Shown here: positions 1 to 8,232 of the stretch, piece after piece
Numbering within the stretch: position 1 is the first letter of the stretch
Layout of the letters: every line of letters starts with the position of its first letter
Source: JALOOB01 sp040766655
GTDB lineage: Bacteria; Chloroflexota; Anaerolineae; CG2-30-64-16
NCBI GenBank assembly: GCA_040766655.1
Contig: JAXGQB010000021.1
Coordinates: 13,592 to 77,591 of the forward strand
DNA length: 64,000 nucleotides
Direction: 5' to 3'
Position numbers and translations under genes: made by a program
The notes under the pieces: generated by a model
Told to the model about the DNA's origin: nothing
The model's database searches: none
What the model saw: only the letters and a program-made list of their open reading frames with translations

Positions 1-344
1 GATAGAGGTGTGGAGGTCCAGGCGGCGCGCGGAATCGGCGCTGAGGTCGGCGGTTGTTGGGTTGGGATCGGCGCCGGCGATCGTGCTGGCCGTGAGGCGA
101 TCCGGGTGCATGGGTGTCAGCCCTGCCCACTCGCCGGTATCGCCGTCCAGGGACATTTTTATCCGCGCGCAGCGCATCGACGGTGACGGTGTCGGCTTCG
201 GCCTGCGGCTCGACCAAGTGACGGCCGGTGGGAACGTCAGGACCACCCGTGCCTGCGCCGCAGGCAGGGCAAACGTCGCGACGAGGATCAGTAGCAGGCC
301 GAGAACAGCGGGTGCAGAGTTGGACGCCTGATTCGCGCGTCTCA
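1..344 (-). pseudogene. Secreted protein fragment, possible CBM9-like domain, frameshifted and cut by the window edge
   Basis: An ATG at 342-344 follows a GGAGGAG ribosome-binding site. The first codons give a signal peptide (MRRANQ, then a hydrophobic run rich in L, V and A, ending in an ALPAAQA cleavage-like site). Mature-like sequence resumes in other frames: EPQAEADTVTVDALRADK, then SLDGDTGEWAGLTP. The last stretch resembles the 'IDGDLSEW' opening of CBM9/DOMON-type beta-sandwich domains of secreted proteins. At least one frameshift separates these pieces, and the 3' part lies beyond the window. The domain call is weak and rests on one motif; the signal peptide is clearer. Confidence 0.4.
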
Positions 345-559
345 TGACGTGTCTCCTCCTTGAGATGGTCATCGAACGCCGGATGCCCTGGTGATCCCCC
401 TGATTGTACCTCTTGATCTGGTCTCTCTCCAAAGGTTCGGTTGGCGCAGCCGGCTGGCGGTGACTACACCCCGTGGCGTTGAGAGTGTCGGCGCTGCAGG
501 ACGGCGGGCGAAACCTGCCAGCCTTCAACCTGCAACCTTCAACCCTCCGTCCGGGGGTG

Positions 560-1673
560 CGCCGTCGTTTCCCGCCGCAGCAGCGGCGGCGATCGCGCCG
601 CGGCGGCGATCGGAGATGGAGGCCGCAGGGCCGCCGCGGAAAGACGTTGACGATCTCTGCCATGATGCAGACGCGATCTCCTTGGGCGTCCTGCGCCGAT
701 GGCGATGCCAATCGGGGCGCCACGCAGTCCAGCTTTTCTGCCGGGATGCCCCATCTCCTCGGTCAGCAGCAGCTGGAAGACCGCGTCGACACGGCGCGCG
801 GAGCCGATCATCCCGATGTAGGCGACCGGCCGGTCGAGCACCTCCAGCAGGCATTCGACGTCGTGGCTGTGCCCTTGGGTAACGAGCACGATGTAGGTGT
901 CACAGGGTCCATCGAAGTCGCGCACGGTCTCCCGAAGCAGCCCGGAGGCACCGCTGCCGCTGCGGTGGGGAAGCGGTCCTCGCTGACGAACGAGGCCAGT
1001 CGTCAACACGATGACAGAGAAATCGCAGATGGTCCCCAACTGGGCGAGAGGCAACGATGTGGCCGCCGCCCACGATCAGCAGCTCCGGCGCGCGGCGCTG
1101 CGCTTCCACGAACACCGCCACGTCTTCGATCTTCACCAGCCTGTGCTGCCTGCCGCCGAGCACCTCTTGGCAGCCGCGATCACTCGTGGCTCCAGATGCC
1201 GAGCCCCAGCGAGCCCAGCGGCTCCCGGTCCGTCCAGACCACCGCCACGGCGTCCGCCTGCGGACGCGCACCACGGTGGCCAGCGCTACGGACTCGCGCT
1301 CGCGGCGGTCGACGCCTGCAGCGGCCAGGAAGGCCGGCTTCTCGTTGCCCGAAACGGCCCCGCCGGCCTGGCACGCTCGACGAAGACGTCCATCTTGCCG
1401 CCGCATACGCCGAGGGCCTGCATCGAGACGTCCTCGGTGAGGTCGACGTGCACCGTGGCAGCTTCCCCGGTCTGGATCACGTCCAGCGCGGTGCCGGATG
1501 ACGTCCCCTTCTCCGCAGCCGCCGCCACGGTGCCGACGTGCTTGCCCAGCGGGTGGATGATCATCTTCGCGCCGACCTCGCGCGGCACGGAGCCGCGAAC
1601 CTCGATGATCGTGGCCATGGCCACGAGCTCACCTTCGTCCGAGCCGATCCAACTCAGCGTAAATTCTTTCCAT
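560..1673 (-). pseudogene. xdhC: XdhC/CoxI-family molybdenum cofactor insertion protein, multiply frameshifted
   Basis: XdhC-family proteins bind molybdenum cofactor and load it into xanthine-dehydrogenase-type enzymes. The likely start is the ATG at 1671-1673 (MERIYAELDRLGRR). After a frameshift the typical N-terminal domain follows: VAMATIIEVRGSVPREVGAK, VGTV, then CGGKMDVFVE. Another shift leads into the Rossmann domain (PELLIVGGGH), and a third frame carries VLVTQGHSHDVECLL and AYIGMIGSARRVDAVF. The end, APIGIAIGA followed by TPKEIA, matches the family C-terminus. The exact 3' end is uncertain because of the shifts. The gene lies downstream of a MocA-like gene on the same strand and about 6.6 kb from molybdenum hydroxylase genes, which it would serve. 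As written it cannot make a full protein; sequencing error is a real alternative to gene decay. Confidence 0.75.
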
Positions 1674-1757
1674 GCATCCCTCTTCTGCCGGATTGAAGCC
1701 GCTTGACCGGCGCCACGTGCTGCCCATGTGGTTGTCCGGCAGCTCTTCGTGTAGTGC

Positions 1758-2403
1758 TCAACCGGCGATCAGCCGCCACGATATCGCCTGTCCCGTCTCA
1801 CGCTCATAGTCGTCGGGCGTACTCAGGTCGGCGAGGATGGACGGTGTATCGACCGTTACATAGTGTACCACATCCAACGTTCGCCCATCAACACGGTTCG
1901 TAGCGTTTCTGTTGTATTCATTATTTGCGGCCATAGCGCAACCGGTAGTAAAATGGGGTGGCCAGTGCGCATGGTAGGAGGAGCACGATCCTCTGCCAAC
2001 CGGTGCGATCCCCCTGACAACACTGCCCGGATGGTGTCCGGCTGCATTTGCGGCTGGTCGCCGAGGCACAGCAACGCAGCCCCATCATTGTTCCCGAGTG
2101 CCGTCGAGACCGGCCTGTATTGAGCTCAGCATGCCGCCCGCTTCGTAGTCGGGATTGTGCACGCAGCGCACGGCCATGCCGGCCAGCGCCTGCTCGACGT
2201 CCGCGGCCCTGTAGCCGGTCACCACGACGATTTCCCGTAGCGGCGCGGTGCGCAGGGTGGCGACGATCGATGCGATCACGGTCGTGCCGGCCGCCAGCAG
2301 CGTCAACGAACGCGCTCCCATCCGGCAGGAAAGCCGGCGGCAATGACGATTGCCGAGACGGGAGGCGGATTTGAAGGGATGCCTGCATATTGTGCTGATC
2401 CAT
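1758..2403 (-). pseudogene. MocA-like molybdenum cofactor nucleotidyltransferase, frameshifted
   Basis: MocA/MobA-like proteins transfer CMP or GMP to molybdopterin, giving the dinucleotide cofactor of xanthine-dehydrogenase-family enzymes. The middle of the gene is clear: LREIVVVTGYRAADVEQAL, VRCVHNPDYEAGGMLSSIQA, then in another frame LCLGDQPQMQPDTIRAVL. The tail, VDTPSILADLSTPDDYERET, matches the 'D.DTPEDY' ending of the family. The N-terminal loop is damaged but shows SCRMGARSLTLLAAGTTVI, a shifted version of the expected LAAG-S-RMG nucleotide-binding region. Three frames are needed. The order mocA then xdhC on one strand is the usual maturation pair of molybdenum hydroxylases. The start at 2403 is a guess; an ATG also occurs five codons later. 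Confidence 0.7.
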
Positions 2404-2504
2404 AATGATTCTACCACCGGCAGTGTATGCTCTTTCGCGGGTTGCGCGCAAATTAATCATATGCTAAAGTAATGCTTGTTCTTCGCTTTGTCAAAGGTGC
2501 TGCG

Positions 2505-2973
2505 ATGCCTGAGTCCCATCGGTCTGCATTCAGTCGGATTCCTGTACATCAGTTGTATGATTACCAGGATCGCGCCAGCACCCGTTCCGAGGAGAAGGTC
2601 GACGAGCTTCTTCTTGAACTGATCCTCATCGATACGGTGGCCCTGGTAGATCCGTCGCGGGCCGGTCGCCGAGCGACTCATCGAGCGGGTCTTCTCTCCT
2701 GGCGACTATGAAGCGCGTCCTCGATCGCTACGACGAGGTGTCTGGCGATAACGACGACGAGTCACGCATGGTGGCCTTCTACTTCGCCGGGCCGCGTGCA
2801 AGGACATGCTGGAAATCAAGATGATCCGTTGGTTCGCCCACATCGTCGGCACAGGACAGCCGCTGTCAGAGTCCGGGCTGGTTGAGGTAGCCAACCTGGC
2901 GTCGGCGATCGGCGCGACCATCGAGTGCCAGGCACTCTACGGCACGTTGTTCGGCTTCGATCCCTACGCCTGA
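2505..2973 (+). pseudogene. Conserved-looking hypothetical protein, frameshifted
   Basis: I do not recognise the family. An ATG at 2505 is preceded by AAAGGTG and opens a helical acidic sequence (MPESHRSAFSRIPVHQLYDY, then RSEEKVDELLLELILID). The coding pattern moves to a second frame (VLDRYDEVSGDNDDES, MVAFYFAG) and then a third (MLEIKMIRWFAHIVGTGQP, ALYGTLFGFDPYA), ending with TGA at 2971-2973. All three pieces have plausible protein composition, so this is one gene with two shifts rather than three genes. It is divergent from the mocA-like gene and ends before a strong hairpin at 3020-3050. Confidence 0.4.
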
Positions 2974-3019
2974 CCGGCCATCGGCTGCCGCTGGCGCAAC
3001 CTACGCCCGATGCGATAAG

Positions 3020-3050
3020 GGGCTGCCTGGAAAGAAGATCCAGGCAGCCC
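3020..3050. terminator. Hairpin between convergent genes
   Basis: There is an 11-bp perfect stem (gggctgcctgg / ccaggcagccc) with a 9-nt loop, followed on the plus strand by the T-rich acttctttgt. It sits between the hypothetical gene ending at 2973 and the SPFH gene ending at 3087 on the other strand, so it could serve both. Confidence 0.7.
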
Positions 3051-3086
3051 ACTTCTTTGTCAATGCTGCGGAAACGTCAGGCCACC

Positions 3087-4074
3087 CTACGGCGTCGTGT
3101 TGACGGTCGGTTGAACGCCCGGGCCAGGGACGATGATGGTCGGGACCGTGCCCAGCGGCGTGAAGATCAGCTTATCCGTCTCCTTGAACGCACTGGCGTT
3201 GGCGAGTGCGGTCTGGGCGCAACATACTCCGGGCTGCTCGCGTACAACTCGGCTTCGCCGCGATCTCAGACGCCAGATCGGCCTTTGCCTGCTCCGCGGC
3301 CGCTCGAGCGCGCGCCTGCGCGATCGAAAGTCCGCTGTGCGCTGAGCAGATCGTTTCGCCTTCTCACCGTTGATGACCCGTTCTGCGCCTCGGCCTTCTC
3401 CTTGTCGGTTGCTGGCGGCCGGTTTGCTCGCCTCTGCCGGGCGCAGCTCTGGGCCCGCACCGCTGTTGGCGTTGCTCGTCGCTGCGCCTCGACGCTTTCA
3501 GCCCGTCCATGCCGTGTTGAGCAGCAGCGGGCGTGCGTCGCGCCTCGGCGGATGATCTTCTGGACGGCTGGCGTTCGGATCACGGGCTTCTTCGCCCTCG
3601 GCCGAGCAGCTCATCATGTCGTCCTCGCGCAGCACATGCGCCGTGCCGATCAGCTGTCGATGAACGTCCTCCTTGTTGACCTTCGCCAGTTGCCGAATGA
3701 CCCTCGGCACGTTCTGGAGGATGTCCTCGCGCAGGCCTGTCGCCGCCCTTCTTCATGTCGGCTGCGCGGTTCAGGCGGAAATCTCCACCACCAGGCCCAG
3801 GCGCTGCCGCCTGGTGATGATCCTGCTCGATGCTCGGCCGTGAAGGCTTTGGCCATTTCGGCACCTTCTTCCAGCTCGACGTAGGGCCGAAGTCGCTGTA
3901 GACCAGGCCCAGAACAGGCTCCACGATGCGGCCGCCGCCGAAGCGGATGCCGACCTCCTGCTGTTCGGCGCGCTGCATGATGTAGAAGGGTTGCTGCTCG
4001 TCCAGCGCGATCAGCGCCACGGCAATGATCACGAGGATCATGGTCGCAAGACGTTCGTATTGATGGAGACGCAT
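3087..4074 (-). pseudogene. SPFH/prohibitin-family membrane protein, frameshifted
   Basis: SPFH proteins form membrane-anchored ring scaffolds and often partner membrane proteases. The ATG at 4072-4074 opens MRLHQYERLATMILVIIAVA, an N-terminal membrane anchor. This is followed by IMQRAEQQEVGIRFGGGRI and EPVLGLVYSDFGP, as expected where the SPFH domain begins. Downstream the reading frame changes several times, with fragments of the charged Ala/Glu/Arg-rich helical region typical of the family. The gene ends in ANASAFKETDKLIFTPLG and VPTIIVPG with a TAG at 3087-3089. Intact length would be about 325 residues. A second, intact SPFH protein (slipin type) lies at 25314-26219 but is of a different subgroup. 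Confidence 0.65.
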
Positions 4075-4232
4075 TCTGATACCTTTCAGGCTTTTCGGCC
4101 TCACCTGGCATTGGGGCATTTGGATAGCGATGTCGAGGTCGTGCCGATGAGCGGCAGGGTCTTTGGCAAGGTGGTTCGGCTGACAACAGCCGGACAATTG
4201 TCCACCGGCACCGGAGGGTGGCACAGGCGGAG

Positions 4233-4277
4233 AAAAGCGCCGGACCTTTGCGCACCTGGGGCGGCAAAGGTCCGGCG
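4233..4277 (-). terminator. Intrinsic terminator of the phosphofructokinase gene
   Basis: A perfect 14-bp stem (cgccggacctttgc / gcaaaggtccggcg) with a 12-nt loop is followed on the minus strand by CTTTTCTCC. It lies just after the stop of the phosphofructokinase gene at 4305. Confidence 0.85.
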
Positions 4278-4304
4278 ATGAGCGTCGCGGAGACTGCGTC
4301 GCGC

Positions 4305-5464
4305 CTAGTACAGGAACATCGGCTTGCCGAGCATGCTCGCGACCTTGGGGCGGTAGTTCTCCTTGTCGTAGAGCTCATTCCACATCCACCCTTGATGCCG
4401 GAAATGACCGTGCTGAGCGGGATGTGGAATGTACTTGCCGTCGCGCAGGGCGACCATGCGTCCCGAGCGGCCCTGGGCGATCAGGTCGGTCGCCAGATTG
4501 GCATAGCTGAGCGCCACCATCCGGTCGAGCGAATCAGGCGCCGGAGCGCATGAGGTAGCGCCCAGTTGCTGATAGATGATGTGTTCGCCGGCTGACCTTC
4601 TTGATCATCTCGGCCGTGATCTCGCCGATGCCGCCCAGCTTGCGGTGGCAGGGCGTCCGCCTCACCGGCCTCGGCCAGTCGCCGCCAGTCGTAGTCGCGC
4701 CCTCCGAGATCGTAGGCACCGCGTAGTTGCTCGGATTCGCCGTTGTGCTCGAGCAGGAAGGCGCCGAACTCGACGTCGAACGGCACCTCCGAGATGACCG
4801 CCCGATCAGCGCGCCTGCGGGTGCGGCAAAGAGCGACATCTCGCCGGGTTGCGACGAATGGCTCGACGACGATGCGCTCGTGCGAACCAGCCGGGGTGCG
4901 CAGGCCGTGATGAGATCGACGCTGCGGGTGCGGCGGTGCTTGAAGCCGATGCAGTAGTCCATTGCCGTACACGTCGTTGTCCATCGTCTTCGGAATCGCC
5001 ACCACGGGGAACTGCTCCTGGTGCAGGCGGGCGGCGTAGCTGAGCGTGTCGTCGCCGCCGATCGCCGCAAGCCGTCGATCTTCAGGTGCGCCAGGACCCG
5101 GAGCACGTGTGGCGTCAGGTCGATGAGCCCTGTCCTTGGATCAGGGGACGTGTACTGCTCCCGAGAAGGCCGGCAGTTCGCCCAGCCCGGCGTGCGAAGG
5201 CGCGTTCGGGATGTGTGCGGGAAGGTGCCGCCGGAGCGGTCGATCTTGCGCACGACGGCCTTGTTCAGCCGCATCACCCAACGCCAATCCTCGGACAGGT
5301 CGTCCGGGTTGACGTTGACAGGGCCTGCCGCCGCTCCGCGGCGAAAGCCGATCACTTCCATGCCGTCATCTATGGCCCGGTCCACCACCGCCTTGATACA
5401 GGGATTGAGGCCAGGCACGTCGCCGCCGCCGGTGAGGATGCCGAGGGTCTTAACAAGGTGTCAT
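4305..5464 (-). pseudogene. pfk: 6-phosphofructokinase, PPi-dependent type by signature, frameshifted
   Basis: The enzyme phosphorylates fructose 6-phosphate in glycolysis. The opening phosphate-binding loop is clear (TLGILTGGGDVPGLNPCI), as are the active-site blocks IGGDDTLSYAARLH and VAIPKTMDNDVYGN, then DYCIGFKH. The second Asp in GGDD and the Lys in PKT are the residues that known PPi-dependent enzymes carry where ATP enzymes have Gly in GGDG and PGT, so PPi (or mixed) use is likely. The C-terminal part (NLATDLIAQGRSGRMVALRD) is in another frame. Several frameshifts are needed, including one within the first codons after the ATG at 5462-5464, which has AGGAG upstream. Since this is a central enzyme, assembly error is at least as likely as true decay. 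Confidence 0.85.
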
Positions 5465-5606
5465 GAATTGTACTCCTGCGAAGTCCTTACGAGAAGGAGA
5501 GGGATTACGATAACGTGTGCTGACCAATGAGTCGTCATATGGTTCCAGCATATAGTCTAAGCATCGCGGGGCGTTTGGGCAAATCGCGCACTCCCATCAC
5601 ACAAAA

Positions 5607-5640
5607 GCGCAGGCTCCCTGACCGAGCAAGGAGCCTGCGC
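5607..5640 (-). terminator. Intrinsic terminator of the small membrane protein gene
   Basis: An 11-bp stem (gcgcaggctcc / ggagcctgcgc) with a 12-nt loop is followed on the minus strand by TTTTGTG. It lies 42 bases after the stop of the gene at 5682-5963. Confidence 0.85.
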
Positions 5641-5681
5641 GGGATCTGCTGCGCGGGCATGCGTGGAGCGCTGCTGCGAGA

Positions 5682-5963
5682 TCACTCCACGGGCGGTTGG
5701 GCCATGGCGCGTGTGTTCTCTTCGAGCTTGACCAACAGCGACAGGATGCTCCCGAATGCGTAGAGCTGCATGGCAGTGAGCAGGGCGATCAGGGGCAGCG
5801 CCACCGCGCCGCTCACGGAGATCCACTGCGGTAGCGCCAGCTGGCTGCCGAAGTTCAGCGAGGCCACCAGCCCAACGATGCCGAGGATCAATACGAGCAC
5901 CGCCAGCAGCTTCAGCAACACCGCGATCGCGCGCACCAATCCGTACTTGCGAGGTACGTTCAT
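5682..5963 (-). CDS. Small membrane protein, two or three transmembrane helices
   Basis: This 93-residue protein starts at the Met of MNVPRKYGL; upstream in-frame Mets lack a convincing ribosome-binding site. Residues about 8-32 and 42-66 are long hydrophobic segments (AIAVLLKLLAVLVLILGIVG and VSGAVALPLIALLTAMQLYA), and a short acidic cytoplasmic-type tail follows (LVKLEENTRAMAQPPVE). There is no catalytic motif. I know no specific function for it. It is downstream of the paired lipoproteins and shares their strand, so co-expression is possible. It is the first intact gene after the frameshifted left edge. Confidence 0.75.
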   Translation of the reverse strand: MNVPRKYGLVRAIAVLLKLLAVLVLILGIVGLVASLNFGSQLALPQWISVSGAVALPLIALLTAMQLYAFGSILSLLVKLEENTRAMAQPPVE

Positions 5964-6044
5964 AATGGCGTTATCCCCTCTCCGAACGAGTGCTCGGTGC
6001 ATCGATGAGCGATGCACCGAGTAGTTGATCCAGCTTGCCCTCGG

Positions 6045-7022
6045 CTACTGCATCTTCGCCGGGATCGGCGTCGCGCCGGCCGCCAGCGGGAAATGGACCA
6101 TCACGGCGATGTCGGTTCGCCCCAGCATGGGCACGAACGTCCTGATCAGGTCCAGGTAGTTCTGGGGCACCCCGGGATTCATCTGTTCATAAACCTGCAC
6201 CGCGTTCTGGAGCGATGCGCTGTCCCAGGCGATGGCCGGCAATGCGCTGCCGTTGACGAACAGATGGAGACCATCGGCCTTGGTGCTCAGCTGAATGAAC
6301 TGGACGTTGTTGAGCTGGAGCTGCTGCATCACACTCTGTTCCAGCGCGATGTTGGCGTTCACCCCGACGGCCTGCAGGTCGCGGGCAGAGATGCCGAGGA
6401 TCGACGGCACACCCTGCTCGTCGTAGCGCACCTCGAACTTCACCACCGCGGACGCCGGCTCATCCATGGGCACAAGCGCTGCCAGTTTGACATCGTCCGG
6501 GCCGTACGTAATGGCCTCAGCGCCATCCTGCACCGGGAACTTGAGGACGACGGACAGGCCGAGGCGCTGCACCAACGGTGCGAACTTCTCGATGAGCGCG
6601 CCGATGGCCGGACCGTTCGCGCCCAGCAGAGGCGCGATGTCACTCATCCGGGTCAGGGCTTCATCCTGGAAGGAGAGGCTGGGCAGGAGGGCGCCATTTG
6701 CCAAAAGTGCGATGCCATCGCCCGTCTGGCGCAGCTCGACGTGCTGAACGTTGGCAGCCTTCATCCAGGCAGGATAGAAGGGATCGATGCGGTACTGGCT
6801 GAGATCCAGGGCAAAGCCGAGACCCCTGGCGATCTCCTCCAGAGCCACGCCCTCGACGCCCGGATTGCCCTGTTCATCGAACGTGATCACGATCCGCGGA
6901 AGTGCGACGACGAAAACCTCGCCTGACTCTGTCTCCGGAGCCGCGGCAGGCACGATGGCTGGACCACACGACGCGATCAACAGGCCGGTGAGGATCAAGA
7001 CGATCAAAGCTAACCTACGCAT
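6045..7022 (-). CDS. Lipoprotein with two tandem copies of an unknown domain (paralogue A)
   Basis: The 325-residue precursor has a lipoprotein signal (RRLALIVLILTGLLIASC, lipobox LIASC), so the mature protein should be anchored on the outer face of the membrane. The rest is two repeats of about 125 residues. Copy 1 begins VALPRIVITFDEQGNPGV and includes NVQHVELRQTGDGIALLAN and LPSLSFQDEALTRM. Copy 2 begins VVKFEVRYDEQGVPSILG and includes NVQFIQLSTKADGLHLFVN and LPAIAWDSASLQNAV. Each copy ends in a 'GL-VVLKFP' or 'DIAVMVHFP' strand. I recognise no named domain. The neighbouring gene at 7049-8008 is a clear paralogue with the same two-copy build, so a domain duplication preceded a gene duplication. 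The 26-bp gap implies one transcript. Confidence 0.85.
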   Translation of the reverse strand: MRRLALIVLILTGLLIASCGPAIVPAAAPETESGEVFVVALPRIVITFDEQGNPGVEGVALEEIARGLGFALDLSQYRIDPFYPAWMKAANVQHVELRQTGDGIALLANGALLPSLSFQDEALTRMSDIAPLLGANGPAIGALIEKFAPLVQRLGLSVVLKFPVQDGAEAITYGPDDVKLAALVPMDEPASAVVKFEVRYDEQGVPSILGISARDLQAVGVNANIALEQSVMQQLQLNNVQFIQLSTKADGLHLFVNGSALPAIAWDSASLQNAVQVYEQMNPGVPQNYLDLIRTFVPMLGRTDIAVMVHFPLAAGATPIPAKMQ

Positions 7023-7048
7023 TACGAGCCTCCTTCGTTGGATGATAC

Positions 7049-8008
7049 TTAATGCAGCTCGGCCGGGATCTCAGTGGCCCCCGCAGCGAGCGGCACTCGC
7101 AGCAGAACGCCCAGATCAGCCCGGTCGAGGTAAGGCGCAATTTGCTGAATCAGCGGCAGCATTTCTGTGTCAGGCATCAATCGCGCAACGAGATCGACCA
7201 TGTTCGCCAACAACTGGGTATCCCAGATCAGCTTTGGCAGCGGTTCGTTGTTAACATAGACGTAAGCACCGTCCGGTTTGGTACGGATTTCCAGATGTTG
7301 AATGCCATTTTCCTGGAATTTCGTCAGCAACTCGGGTGACATGCGGCCGATTCCGCCCACGCCCAGGGCGGCGAGGTCAGCGGGTGAGAGGCCCATGATG
7401 CCGGCCTCGCCCTGGTCGTCGTAGCGCAACTCGAATTTGATGATTGCGGACGGCGGCTCGGTGGTGACGGTCGGCGTGAAGCTCCGTACCGTGCCTGTGT
7501 CCACGAAGGGGATTTCTGCGACCTCGGGCGAACGGGGGAGGCGCAGCACCACGTCCAGGCCGAAGCGCGTCACGATCGGGAGGACGGTTCGGATGGTCGA
7601 CGCGTTCGGCACTTCGAGCGCATCCAGCACGTCAAGCACGCGGGTGAGAGAATCCTGCGACCAGCCAAGGTGGGGCAACGGCTGGCCATCGACGAAGAAC
7701 ATCAACCGGTCGCCCACGGACGCGACCTCTATGTGCTGAACGCCGGCCCCGGTGAGTTGATCGACCAGATCCTTCGGGAGACTGAACCCCGAGACATCCA
7801 CTCCAAGCACGCTGAGCAGTCCCGGCGAGATACCAAGGACGGTCGGTGCGCCGTCGGCATCGACATCCACGACGATGCGCGGCAGTGCGATCTGGAAGAT
7901 CTCACCTTTGGGGGTCGTGAGCCCCGTCGGCGCCTCGACGCCCTCGCCCCCACATCCGGCAAGGACCACCACGAAAACCAGAACAAGAAGGCCCAGTCGT
8001 TGTCTCAT
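7049..8008 (-). CDS. Lipoprotein with two tandem copies of an unknown domain (paralogue B)
   Basis: The precursor of 319 residues starts at MRQRLGLLVLVF; four codons earlier another Met is possible. The lipobox is VLAGC. It has the same architecture as its downstream neighbour. Copy 1 runs IALPRIVVDVDADGAPTVLG, GVQHIEVASVGDRLMFFVD, LPHLGWSQDSLTRV. Copy 2 runs IIKFELRYDDQGEAGIMG, GIQHLEIRTKPDGAYVYVN, LPKLIWDTQLLANMV. The C-termini of both proteins match (VPLAAGATEIP here, FPLAAGATPIP there). The repeated 'HLE..T..DG..V.VN..PLP.L.WD' core suggests a beta-rich fold with an embedded acidic 'WD/WS' turn. The role is unknown; extracellular ligand binding is a guess. Confidence 0.85.
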   Translation of the reverse strand: MRQRLGLLVLVFVVVLAGCGGEGVEAPTGLTTPKGEIFQIALPRIVVDVDADGAPTVLGISPGLLSVLGVDVSGFSLPKDLVDQLTGAGVQHIEVASVGDRLMFFVDGQPLPHLGWSQDSLTRVLDVLDALEVPNASTIRTVLPIVTRFGLDVVLRLPRSPEVAEIPFVDTGTVRSFTPTVTTEPPSAIIKFELRYDDQGEAGIMGLSPADLAALGVGGIGRMSPELLTKFQENGIQHLEIRTKPDGAYVYVNNEPLPKLIWDTQLLANMVDLVARLMPDTEMLPLIQQIAPYLDRADLGVLLRVPLAAGATEIPAELH

Positions 8009-8112
8009 CACGCACCTCATCCTTAGCTCACATCAATCACGGCCGGCGGTTCTGCCGTCCATTATAGAACATCCTGTGCCGGAACACAAGGAGTTCCGCG
8101 ATTTTCCGGCAA

Positions 8113-8173
8113 TTCCCGATGCGTCGGGAACCGGAATCAGAGGGAGCAGGGGCGTAGCATGCTACGCCCCTGC
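8113..8173. repeat. Two adjacent hairpins, the second a 28-bp perfect palindrome
   Basis: The first hairpin is ttcccga-tgcg-tcgggaa at 8113-8130. The second is a perfect palindrome at 8146-8173 (gcaggggcgtagca and its complement). They lie between the lipoprotein operon and the end of the molybdenum hydroxylase operon. They have no T-run, so they look more like mobile REP-type palindromes than a classic terminator, although they may stop or stabilise the hydroxylase transcript. Confidence 0.6.
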
Positions 8174-8232
8174 CGCACGGACGGGCAGCCAGGCCCACAA
8201 TGCCACAAGATAGTGCGCCCCTTCGGCATGGA

